The notes under the pieces are model-generated. The model searched no databases and had not been told where the DNA came from. It saw nothing but the letters and a program-made list of their open reading frames with translations. A stretch of 64,000 nt of DNA from Octadecabacter sp. SW4 (lineage in GTDB: Bacteria; Pseudomonadota; Alphaproteobacteria; Rhodobacterales; Rhodobacteraceae), in contig NZ_CP042819.1 in the NCBI RefSeq assembly GCF_008065155.1, positions 2,796,922-2,860,921 of the forward strand. Direction: 5' to 3'. Position numbers and translations under genes: made by a program. Below, piece by piece: positions 8,184 to 15,466 of this stretch. Each line of letters starts with the position of its first letter. The first letter of the stretch is position 1.

Positions 8184-9145
8184 CGCCCTTTGGCACGACG
8201 GCTGACGGCCGCGATGTCCACGCGATCACGATCGCCAGCGAAACCCTGCAAGCGACGATCCTGACATGGGGCGCGGTGCTGCAGGACGTGCGGCTGGCAG
8301 GCGTGCCATACGGGCTGACCCTGAACAGCGCTGACCTGTCCGATTACATGGGCGCGATGCATCATTACGGCGGGTTGATGGGGCCGGTGGTCAACCGTCT
8401 GACCAACGCGCGGGCCGTGATTGACGGCAAAACCCACCGGTTCGAGCCGAACTATCAGGGCCGGCATACGCTTCATTCCGGCGCGGCGGGAACCCAGCTA
8501 AAAGTGTGGGAAATTGATGAAATATATCAAAATTCATGCAAATTATCCGTCAAATTGCCGAATGGCGAGGGCGGCTTTCCCGGTAACCGCGTGGCGCATG
8601 TTCACTACCATCTCAGCGGAACGACCCTGTCCATGACGGTGACGGCTACCACCGACAAACAAACGTTGATCAATTTCGCCAACCACAGCTACTGGAACCT
8701 TGACGGGCGCGATACCTGGGCGGGCCACCGCCTTTGGATCGCTGCGGATCGTTACACGCCGACCGATGATGCCAATTTCCCCACGGGCGAGGTCCGCGAT
8801 GTCACCGGCACCCCATATGATTTCCGCACAGAACGCGAAATTCACCCGCAAAACCCTGATTTCGATACAAATTTCTGTCTCTCTGACGCGCCGACCACCC
8901 CGCGCGATGTGCTTACCCTCACCGGCCAATCCGGAGTTGCCATGACGATCGCGACCAACCAGCCGGGCATTCAGGTGTTTGACGCCGCGACAACAAACCG
9001 GCCAAACCGTTCGCCCTATGAAGGGTTGGCGTTCGAGGCACAAAACTGGCCCGACGCCCCCAACAGATCGGGTTTTCCCAGTATCGGCCTGCGCCCCGCT
9101 CAGACCTATGAACAGATCACAAGCTGGCGCTTTTCGGCCCCCTAG
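8180..9145 (+). CDS. galM: Galactose mutarotase (aldose 1-epimerase)
   Basis: A 321-residue GalM-family protein. The central substrate-binding His is in INFANHSYWNLDG, the aspartate-bearing region is near FDTNFCLS, and the catalytic Glu is in LAFEAQNWPDAPN. It interconverts the alpha and beta anomers of galactose freed by the GH42 enzyme. I use GTG at 8180, which overlaps the GH42 stop; an ATG at 8129 lies inside the upstream gene. The stop codon at 9143-9145 overlaps the stop of the opposing sulfatase gene within CTAG. Confidence 0.88.
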   Translation: MTPFGTTADGRDVHAITIASETLQATILTWGAVLQDVRLAGVPYGLTLNSADLSDYMGAMHHYGGLMGPVVNRLTNARAVIDGKTHRFEPNYQGRHTLHSGAAGTQLKVWEIDEIYQNSCKLSVKLPNGEGGFPGNRVAHVHYHLSGTTLSMTVTATTDKQTLINFANHSYWNLDGRDTWAGHRLWIAADRYTPTDDANFPTGEVRDVTGTPYDFRTEREIHPQNPDFDTNFCLSDAPTTPRDVLTLTGQSGVAMTIATNQPGIQVFDAATTNRPNRSPYEGLAFEAQNWPDAPNRSGFPSIGLRPAQTYEQITSWRFSAP

Positions 9146-10779
9146 TCATCCACATGGCGCTGGCGGACAGGGCCACGATAGCGCGCCAATGCGTCTTCGG
9201 ACACCTCGCTCCCGTCCCAAAGCCAGTGCAAAACGCCAACCCCTTCGGACCCGCCCTGCCGCGCCATGATATCGCCGTCCGACATGGTCACACGCTGCGA
9301 CATGCGCCGCCCCCAGACACCAAGCCGGTCATACATCAACGCCAACACATCATCGTGCAAGCCGCTGCGCCCGACGTCGCGCAATTCCTGCGGATCATGT
9401 GCCAGATCAAACAGCATCGGCGGGAAACCCCCTTCGGCATGGATGAATTTCCAACGCTGATCGACCACCATGAACATGCGTGCATCGCGGGGGCTGACGC
9501 CCAGCTTGGCACGCATCGGCTGACAGGAATAATCGTATTCGCTGACCGCATAGTCGCGCCAGTCAGGCGTTTCACCGCGCAGGAACGGCACCAATGACCG
9601 CCCCTCGATGATGTGGTCAGGCACCGTGCCGCCAGCCATTTCCACAAAGGTCGCGGCCAGATCAATCGATTCCACCAGGGCATCGCAGGTCGTGCCGCCT
9701 GTGCATTCACTTGGGTCATAGATAATCAGCGGAACCTTCACCGACGAATCATGAAACATGTCCTTTTCACCCAGCCAATGATCGCCCAGATAATCCCCAT
9801 GATCCGACGTCAGCACGACAACTGTATCCTTGTCGCGCCCTGTCGCCGCAAGGTGATCCAGTAACGCCCCAAGCTGATCGTCGCATTGTTTGATCAGCCC
9901 CATATAGGCGGGAATCACGGCCTCGCGCGCCTCATCCTTTTGATATAGCTTGGCAAAATCACTTTCGGCAAAGGCGGCGTAGACCGGATTGGGGTCCTCC
10001 AGTTCGCCCGCATCGCGCACGGCGGGCAGCACATGTTGCGGCCCGAACATCGCATGATAGGGCGCAGGCACGATATAGGGCCAATGCGGTTTGATATAGC
10101 TCACATGCGCGCACCACGGCCCCTTGGCCTGATCCAGAAACGCCATCGCCTGCCGCGTCAGCCACGGGGTTTCACTGTCTTCTTCGCGGATATTGGCGGG
10201 CTTGCGCGCATTCGCGGCAATCCAACCCGTCGCCATCTCATCGCCCTCGACGCCTGCATTGGCATAATCAGCCCAAGGGTTTTCCCCGTCATAGCCGCGC
10301 GATTTCAGATAGGCGTTATAGGGGCTGCGTTTGGTGTCATAAAACCCGTCCGGCCCCCAGGCCCACAACCCATCATCGCGGCACCAGACATCAAAGCCGC
10401 ACTCGGCCTGCCGGGCACCGATCACGGAATCGGGTGACAACCCAAGGCGCGCCATACCCTCCGCATCGACCTTCATATGGGTCTTGCCGATCAGCCAACA
10501 CTCCATGCCCAGCGCGCGCAAATGATCGCCCATCGTCATCTCGCCGATCCGCAGGGGAAAGCCGTTCCATTGCGCCCCGTGGCTGGACACGTAGCGCCCC
10601 GTATAGGTTGACATCCGCGATGCCCCACAGACGGGTGACTGCACATAGGCGCGGGTAAACCGCACACCCTTGGCCGCGACTCGGTCGAAATTCGGGGTAT
10701 GCAAATGCGGGTGGCCCGCGCAGGACAGATAATCAAACCGCAACTGGTCATACATCACGAACAGGATGTTCTTTTGCAT
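9142..10779 (-). CDS. Sulfatase / alkaline-phosphatase-superfamily hydrolase
   Basis: A 545-residue enzyme with the type I sulfatase layout: metal-binding MYDQLRFDYLS near the N-terminus, TPNFDRVAAKGVRFTRAYVQ, the formylglycine motif CGASR (Cys to be oxidised), and SDHGDYLGDHWLGEKD with the second metal-binding Asp-His. The motif is C-x-A-x-R instead of the usual C-x-P-x-R. The DQLR start and GDHWLGEKDMFHDSS block resemble choline-sulfatase and phosphonate monoesterase relatives, so the substrate (sulfate ester, phosphonate or phosphodiester) is open. The ATG at 10779 has GAGGGGG upstream; an ATG 17 codons earlier lacks one. No signal peptide is visible. Confidence 0.85.
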   Translation of the reverse strand: MQKNILFVMYDQLRFDYLSCAGHPHLHTPNFDRVAAKGVRFTRAYVQSPVCGASRMSTYTGRYVSSHGAQWNGFPLRIGEMTMGDHLRALGMECWLIGKTHMKVDAEGMARLGLSPDSVIGARQAECGFDVWCRDDGLWAWGPDGFYDTKRSPYNAYLKSRGYDGENPWADYANAGVEGDEMATGWIAANARKPANIREEDSETPWLTRQAMAFLDQAKGPWCAHVSYIKPHWPYIVPAPYHAMFGPQHVLPAVRDAGELEDPNPVYAAFAESDFAKLYQKDEAREAVIPAYMGLIKQCDDQLGALLDHLAATGRDKDTVVVLTSDHGDYLGDHWLGEKDMFHDSSVKVPLIIYDPSECTGGTTCDALVESIDLAATFVEMAGGTVPDHIIEGRSLVPFLRGETPDWRDYAVSEYDYSCQPMRAKLGVSPRDARMFMVVDQRWKFIHAEGGFPPMLFDLAHDPQELRDVGRSGLHDDVLALMYDRLGVWGRRMSQRVTMSDGDIMARQGGSEGVGVLHWLWDGSEVSEDALARYRGPVRQRHVDD

Positions 10780-10871
10780 CAAAATCGCCCCCTCGCAGGT
10801 CAAACCAAAGCCTAGCCCGCGCATTGCCACGTTGAAAGGCCGCGCAAGCTGATCGTTCCACCAAAACCTGT

Positions 10872-10900
10872 TTGACAGAGACGGAACCAGTATCTAAAGC
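10872..10900 (+). promoter_or_regulatory. Sigma70-type promoter of the tRNA
   Basis: TTGACA at 10872-10877 and TAAAGC at 10895-10900, spaced by exactly 17 bases, end 13 bases before the first base of the tRNA. This is a good housekeeping promoter for a stable RNA gene. Confidence 0.7.
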
Positions 10901-10913
10901 ACCCCAGTGGTTA

Positions 10914-10990
10914 GGCGCGGTAGCTCAGTTGGTTAGAGCGATCGACTCATAATCGATAGGTCGGGAGTTCAAGTCTCCCCCACGCCACCA
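10914..10990 (+). tRNA. tRNA with CAU anticodon (Met elongator, or Ile2 if lysidine-modified)
   Basis: A 77-nt cloverleaf with encoded CCA. The D arm is GCTC...GAGC, the anticodon stem ATCGA/TCGAT encloses the loop CTCATAA with anticodon CAT, and the T stem is GGGAG/CTCCC around TTCAAGT. The acceptor stem GGCGCGG/CCACGCC has one C-A mismatch at pair 5-68. The anticodon alone does not separate elongator Met from Ile2 (CAU read after lysidine modification). The absence of a 1-72 mismatch rules out a typical initiator tRNA. The T-arm and 3' acceptor half recur downstream in a tandem array. Confidence 0.9.
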
Positions 10991-11329
10991 CTCTTCACCG
11001 TTCCGCAAATTTCGATGCCGCTTTTCGCCGATAGCCCGACTTACGGGCGTTTGCTACGCAAGCCACCCTGAGTGCGGGAGTTCAAGTCTCCCCCACGCCA
11101 CCACTCTTCACCGTTCCGCAAATTTCGATGCCGCTTTTCGCCGATAGCCCGACTTACGGGCGTTTGCTACGCAAGCCACCCTGAGTGCGGGAGTTCAAGT
11201 CTCCCCCACGCCACCACTCTTCACCGTTCCGCAAATTTCGATGCCGCTTTTCGCCGATAGCCCGACTTACGGGCGTTTGCTACGCAAGCCACCCTGAGTG
11301 CGGGAGTTCAAGTCTCCCCCACGCCACCA
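10963..11329 (+). repeat. Three identical 113-bp tandem units each containing the tRNA 3' end, plus a partial fourth copy
   Basis: Units start at 10963 (inside the tRNA), 11076 and 11189, and a partial fourth copy runs from 11302 to 11329. Each unit is the last 28 nt of the tRNA (T arm, acceptor strand, CCA) followed by an 85-nt spacer containing a small hairpin (GCCCG/CGGGC). The three units look identical by eye, so they are recent or kept uniform by recombination. The layout resembles the distal repeats of the E. coli tyrT (rtT) operon. No integrase gene is near, so an attachment-site origin is not supported directly. Confidence 0.95.
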
Positions 11330-11441
11330 CCATTCACAATATCAAGGATTTTTGAATCTGTGCGGTATAGCAATTCGCGCAGCGAAATGCGGGCCGCGCC
11401 CGGTCGCTATGCCGGATGCATTCAGAACGGGTTGGATGATC

Positions 11442-11482
11442 GACGGGCCGTCGATCATCGGGCGCCTTCGGCTTGATTCCGG
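11442..11482 (+). repeat. Dispersed structured repeat, copy 1
   Basis: This 41-base stretch matches 15184-15224 at about 35 of 41 positions. It begins GACGGGCCG and ends CTTGATTCCGG. Its left part is the 3' arm of a perfect hairpin, with 10-base arms at 11435-11444 and 11450-11459. A short inner hairpin (GCC-TTC-GGC) is conserved in copy 2 with swapped base pairs (GGC-TTC-GCC). The remaining bases between the tRNA array and the next gene (11330-11508) hold no gene that I can support. Confidence 0.65.
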
Positions 11483-11508
11483 ATGAACAAGCACATTACC
11501 GTCCACCC

Positions 11509-12921
11509 ATGGATATCCTCACCCAACTCCGCGCCGCTATTGGCCCTGACAATGTGCTGACAGGCGAGGCCACCGCCAAATGGCAATCCGACTGGATGGG
11601 CGCCTATCACCTTGATCCGATTGCGGTTTTGCGCCCGGCAAATACAACCCAGGTCGCCGCCGTAATGCAGATCGCCCATGCCAGCGGCACGCCCGTGACG
11701 CCTGTGTCGGGCAACACCGGCCTTGTGGGCGGCACACAGGCCAAGGGGGCATTGATGCTCTCTCTGGACCGGATGAACGCGATCCGCGACATTCGCCCCG
11801 ATGCCCGCATCGCCGTGGTCGAGTCCGGCGTGATCCTGTCCACCCTGCACGAGGCCGCCGCGACCCACGATCTGATCTTTCCGCTCAGCTTTGGCGCGCG
11901 CGGGTCGGCGATGATCGGCGGCGTTCTCTCGACCAACGCGGGTGGGTCCAATGTCCTGCGCTATGGCAATACCCGCGATCTGTGTCTTGGCGTCGAGGTG
12001 GTGCTGGCCGATGGCCGCATCATGGATCTGATGAGCGAGCTGCACAAAGACAATTCCGGCTATGACCTGCGCAACCTGCTGATCGGGGCCGAAGGGACAC
12101 TGGGCGTGATCACCGCCGCCGTGATGAAACTGCGCCCCAAACCGCGCGCCTATGCCACCGCGATGGTCGCCGTGCCGTCAATTGCCGATGCACTGACCCT
12201 TTTGAACGCCATGCAAGACATCACCGGCGGTGCCGTCGAAGCGTTTGAATACATGCCCCGCAGCTATATCCAGGGGCATGTGGACCGGATCGCAGGCGCG
12301 CGCGAACCCTTTGATGTACCCCATGACGTCAACATCCTGATCGAAATCGCCGCCACGTCCCCGCGCGATGCGACCGCCGCCGATGACGGGCGCGTTCCCG
12401 TCGTCGCCCTGCTGGAAGACACCCTTGCCGCGATGCTCGAGAACGGCACGCTGCTCGATGCCGTGATCGCGCAAAACGAAACGCAACGCGCGGAAATGTG
12501 GGCGCGCCGCGAAGCCGCCGCAGAAATCTCCCACGGTGTGAAACCCTTTGTAGATACCGACATCGCCCTGCCACTGGACAAGGTCGCCACATTTTTCGAC
12601 CTGATCGCACCGCGCCTCAAAGCCCTTGATCCAGACGCCGCAGAGCTGTCCGTCGCCCACCTCGGCGATGGCAATATCCACTTTTCGATGTATCCCACCT
12701 CATCCGATCCGGCCCTGCACGATGCGATGATGGAAGCCGTCGAAGACCTGGTGCAGGACCTGCGCGGCAGCTTTTCTGCCGAACACGGTATCGGCACCTC
12801 GAAACTGTCATCAATGGCGCGGCGCAAAGACCCCGTCGCCCTTGACGTGATGCGCGCGATCAAATCCGCGCTTGATCCCAAGGGCATCCTCAACCCCGGC
12901 AAGGTGCTGCCTAAACGCTAA
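11509..12921 (+). CDS. FAD-linked D-2-hydroxyacid dehydrogenase
   Basis: A 470-residue flavoprotein of the FAD_binding_4 / FAD-oxidase_C family, which includes D-lactate and D-2-hydroxyglutarate dehydrogenases. The FAD-binding stretch has VTPVSGNTGLVGG and GSAMIGGVLSTNAGGSNVL; the C-terminal domain has AHLGDGNIHF and the closing EHGIGTSK and DPKGILNPGK motifs. It oxidises a D-2-hydroxy acid to the 2-oxo acid, passing electrons to an acceptor. ATG at 11509 fits the family N-terminus (MDILTQLRAAIGP); an upstream in-frame ATG at 11482 or 11473 is possible, and neither has a clear Shine-Dalgarno. It overlaps the 3' end of hemC by 11 bases. Confidence 0.85.
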   Translation: MDILTQLRAAIGPDNVLTGEATAKWQSDWMGAYHLDPIAVLRPANTTQVAAVMQIAHASGTPVTPVSGNTGLVGGTQAKGALMLSLDRMNAIRDIRPDARIAVVESGVILSTLHEAAATHDLIFPLSFGARGSAMIGGVLSTNAGGSNVLRYGNTRDLCLGVEVVLADGRIMDLMSELHKDNSGYDLRNLLIGAEGTLGVITAAVMKLRPKPRAYATAMVAVPSIADALTLLNAMQDITGGAVEAFEYMPRSYIQGHVDRIAGAREPFDVPHDVNILIEIAATSPRDATAADDGRVPVVALLEDTLAAMLENGTLLDAVIAQNETQRAEMWARREAAAEISHGVKPFVDTDIALPLDKVATFFDLIAPRLKALDPDAAELSVAHLGDGNIHFSMYPTSSDPALHDAMMEAVEDLVQDLRGSFSAEHGIGTSKLSSMARRKDPVALDVMRAIKSALDPKGILNPGKVLPKR

Positions 12922-13864
12922 AGAAATCCGGCCCTGCCTGCGCCAGCAACCGTGCCGCCATCGCGCGACCGATCTCTGGGCCCTCGGCGATCACACCCTC
13001 GGCCGCATCGCGATAGCAGGCCGTCCCGTCAGGGCGTAAAATCTCGCCGCGCAGGCGCAGCTTGTCGCCGTTCAGCTCGGCCAAAGCGCCAATCGGCGTC
13101 TCGCATGACCCGTCCAGCGCCGCCAGAAACGCGCGTTCAGCTGCCAGCCGTTGCCCGGTCTGCGCATCGTGGATCGCCGCCAGCATGTCGCGCGCGCGTC
13201 GATCATCCGCGCGTCGCTCAATCCCGATCGCGCCCTGCGCCACGGCGGGCAACATATCCTCAACACCAATCGCGCTGCACGGCACATCGTCCATGCCAAG
13301 CCGGTTCAACCCGGCCATTGCCAGAAACGTCGCCGCCGCCACACCATCATGCAGCTTACGCAACCGGGTCTGCACATTGCCGCGAAACTCAACAACGGTC
13401 AGATCAGGACGGCGGGCCAGCAACTGGGCACGGCGGCGCAAACTCGATGTGCCGACAACCGCACCCTCGGGCAGATCTGCCAGCGCGGCAAAATCAACCG
13501 ACACAAAGGCATCGCGCACGTCTTCGCGGGGCAAATAGGTATCCAGCAACAGCCCCTCAGGCTGCTCTACCGGCATGTCCTTCATCGAATGCACGGCAAT
13601 ATCGATAGAGCCGTCCAGCATCGCCTCTTCAATTTCCTTGGTGAACAACCCCTTGTTGCCGATCTCTTTCAACGGACGATCCGCATCAATCAGGGTGCGA
13701 TCATCGCCCGTGGTCTTGATCACGACAATCTTGAACGCGGTATCGGGCAAATCAAAGGCTGCCATCAAACGGGCGCGCGTCTCATGGGCCTGCGCAAGAG
13801 CAAGCGGTGATCCGCGGGTGCCGATGCAAAGCGGGGCAGAGGGGTTGGGCAATTCATTGGTCAT
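12911..13864 (-). CDS. hemC: Hydroxymethylbilane synthase (porphobilinogen deaminase)
   Basis: A 317-residue HemC with the N-terminal IGTRGSPLALAQAHETRARL, the cofactor-contacting Asp in the LPEGAVVGTSSLRRRAQLL region, the EFRGNVQTRLRKL loop, and the dipyrromethane-cofactor Cys in LDGSCETPIGA. It polymerises four porphobilinogens into hydroxymethylbilane in tetrapyrrole synthesis. It is divergent from hemE with 91 bases between start codons, so a shared control region is likely; its 3' end overlaps the FAD-dehydrogenase gene. Confidence 0.95.
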   Translation of the reverse strand: MTNELPNPSAPLCIGTRGSPLALAQAHETRARLMAAFDLPDTAFKIVVIKTTGDDRTLIDADRPLKEIGNKGLFTKEIEEAMLDGSIDIAVHSMKDMPVEQPEGLLLDTYLPREDVRDAFVSVDFAALADLPEGAVVGTSSLRRRAQLLARRPDLTVVEFRGNVQTRLRKLHDGVAAATFLAMAGLNRLGMDDVPCSAIGVEDMLPAVAQGAIGIERRADDRRARDMLAAIHDAQTGQRLAAERAFLAALDGSCETPIGALAELNGDKLRLRGEILRPDGTACYRDAAEGVIAEGPEIGRAMAARLLAQAGPDFFSV

Positions 13865-13955
13865 ATGGCCTTCTAGGCGCGCGCAATGTGGCTGACAACC
13901 GCATTGACAATCCCCGCGTCACTTGGGACCACCATCCAAACCACAAGAGGCACTC

Positions 13956-14990
13956 ATGGCACCGCAAAAAACCCTCCTTCGCGCCCTCGCGGGTGAAACC
14001 CTGCCCACCCCGCCAATCTGGATGATGCGGCAGGCAGGGCGCTATTTGCCGGAGTATAAGGCAACCCGCGCGCAAGCGGGCGATTTCCTGTCGCTGTGCT
14101 ACAACCCCGATCTGGCCGCCGAGGTCACGCTGCAACCCATTCGCCGCTACGGCTTTGATGCGGCAATCCTGTTCGCCGATATCCTGCTGTTGCCGCAGGC
14201 GCTGGGGGCGGATCTGTGGTTCGTCACGGGCGAAGGGCCACGCCTGTCCACGGTCACCTCTGCCGATGATCTGCGCGCCCTGAAACCCGCCACCGCGATT
14301 CACGACACCCTGTCGCCGATCTATGAAACCGTGAAAATCCTGTCACGTGAACTGCCCCAAGAAACCACGCTGATCGGCTTTGCGGGGGCGCCGTGGACGG
14401 TGGCAACCTACATGATCGCAGGTCAGGGCACACCCGACCAAGGACCAGCCCACGCGCTCAAGGCGGAAAACAAGGCCGTGTTCGACGCCCTGCTTGACCT
14501 GATCACAGTCGGCACCATCGATTACCTGTCCGAACAGATCAAAGCCGGCGCCGAAGTCGTCAAACTATTCGATAGCTGGGCCGGATCGCTACAAGGCGAA
14601 GACTTCACCACCTACGCGGTGAAACCCGCCGCACGCATCACCGCCGCCCTCAAGGCGCGCCACCCCGACACCCCCGTAATCGCTTTTCCGCGCGGGGCAG
14701 GCGAACACTATGCTGGGCTGCACGCGGCCATCGGCGCGGACTGCATCGCGCTTGATGACGGGGTCAGCGCCGCATGGGCCGCCGCCAACGTGCAACCCGA
14801 TGGCTGCGTGCAGGGCAACCTGAAATCTGCGCATATGGTGACGGGCGGCGATGACCTGATCCGCGAAACCCGCCGTATCGTCGATGCGTTTTCAAACGGG
14901 CCACATATCTTCAACCTTGGCCACGGCATCACCCCCGACGCCGATCCCGAAAACGTGCAGTTGATGATCGACACCGTTCGGGGTGGGTAG
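13956..14990 (+). CDS. hemE: Uroporphyrinogen decarboxylase
   Basis: A 344-residue HemE with the signature [20 protein letters not shown], the [15 protein letters not shown] region with the catalytic Asp, and [17 protein letters not shown]. It decarboxylates the four acetate side chains of uroporphyrinogen III to give coproporphyrinogen III, the substrate of HemF encoded just downstream on the other strand. ATG at 13956 is preceded by AAGAGG at 13945-13950; an earlier in-frame ATG at 13923 lacks a site. The 3' side of the gene is an unusually long gap. Confidence 0.95.
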   Translation: MAPQKTLLRALAGETLPTPPIWMMRQAGRYLPEYKATRAQAGDFLSLCYNPDLAAEVTLQPIRRYGFDAAILFADILLLPQALGADLWFVTGEGPRLSTVTSADDLRALKPATAIHDTLSPIYETVKILSRELPQETTLIGFAGAPWTVATYMIAGQGTPDQGPAHALKAENKAVFDALLDLITVGTIDYLSEQIKAGAEVVKLFDSWAGSLQGEDFTTYAVKPAARITAALKARHPDTPVIAFPRGAGEHYAGLHAAIGADCIALDDGVSAAWAAANVQPDGCVQGNLKSAHMVTGGDDLIRETRRIVDAFSNGPHIFNLGHGITPDADPENVQLMIDTVRGG

Positions 14991-15183
14991 ATCTCCGCAT
15001 CGGGGCGGAGAGTATCAGCGTCCGCTTTGCGGGACGAAGCAGCCGTCGCCAAAGGTCAATAAGTCGGGCGGTCGGCGGCCCGTAGGTTGGCGATAAGACA
15101 CTGCCGCATTGGCGCTTTATGGCGGCCAAGCACATCTTTCGGATCGGCATGATGTGCGGTTAGCAAAATCGCCGACCCGTGGG

Positions 15184-15224
15184 GACGGGCCGACGATCGC
15201 CCGGCGGCTTCGCCTTGATTCCGG
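15184..15224 (+). repeat. Dispersed structured repeat, copy 2
   Basis: Matches 11442-11482 over 41 bases without gaps, about 35 identities. Two of the differences are paired and keep the small inner hairpin (GGC-TTC-GCC here, GCC-TTC-GGC in copy 1), which suggests selection on structure or descent of a hairpin element. The two copies lie about 3.7 kb apart, in gaps flanking the same gene block (FAD dehydrogenase, hemC, hemE). Confidence 0.65.
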
Positions 15225-15359
15225 GCGGTCCAGCATCTCTTGGCAGGCGTCACTTCGGGCTCAAACCCAACCTTCGCTGCATTTGCAAACCAACCCTTAA
15301 CAAGCGTTAACATGACCCAGAGCGCGGTGCGTTAACCACGCCCATTACCATACCGGACC

Positions 15360-15403
15360 CATACGGTTTCCATACGCTTTCCAGACGCTTTCCATACGGG
15401 GCA
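15360..15403 (+). repeat. Four tandem 11-bp units
   Basis: Units CATACGGTTTC, CATACGCTTTC, CAGACGCTTTC and CATACGGGGCA lie head to tail. An 11-base period is close to one helical turn, so the units would present the same face to a binding protein. I do not recognise the motif. Confidence 0.7.
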
Positions 15404-15466
15404 AACCCCAGCAAAAACTGGCATTAACCCATGATTCGCCGGATGGCGCAGTCGGGTGTTAACCAA

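Larger units (their letters stand above)
14991..15466. other. 476-bp gap between hemE and hemF, rich in repeats and TTAAC motifs
   Basis: No gene is supported here. Present are a CTCCGC/GCGGAG hairpin just after hemE (14993-15010), a second hairpin near 15019 (CGTCC/GGACG type), one copy of the dispersed 41-bp repeat (15184-15224), and four 11-bp tandem units (15360-15403). TTAAC occurs at 15297, 15307, 15332, 15424 and 15459. The first two form TTAA-N6-TTAAC, one base shorter than the classical CtrA spacing (N7). No DnaA box (TTATCCACA-like) is visible. Confidence 0.7.

Noticed and set aside
10963..11329. CRISPR-like array
   Set aside because: The spacers are identical and 85 nt long, repeats are tRNA sequence, and there are no cas genes.
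11072..11486. Arginine-rich short frames within the tRNA repeat array (start VREFKSPPRHH)
   Set aside because: They are translations of the tRNA 3' end and spacer; 113 is not a multiple of three, so the frame changes each unit, and no ribosome binding site is seen. A protamine-like peptide as in E. coli tyrT cannot be excluded but is not supported.
10991..11508. Genomic island or prophage integrated at the tRNA
   Set aside because: No integrase, phage or plasmid gene follows; the next genes are FAD dehydrogenase and hemC with normal composition.
14991..15466. Chromosomal replication origin
   Set aside because: Suggestive position beside hemE, but no DnaA boxes, no AT-rich unwinding stretch, and no parAB, dnaA or gid genes nearby; kept only as a finding.
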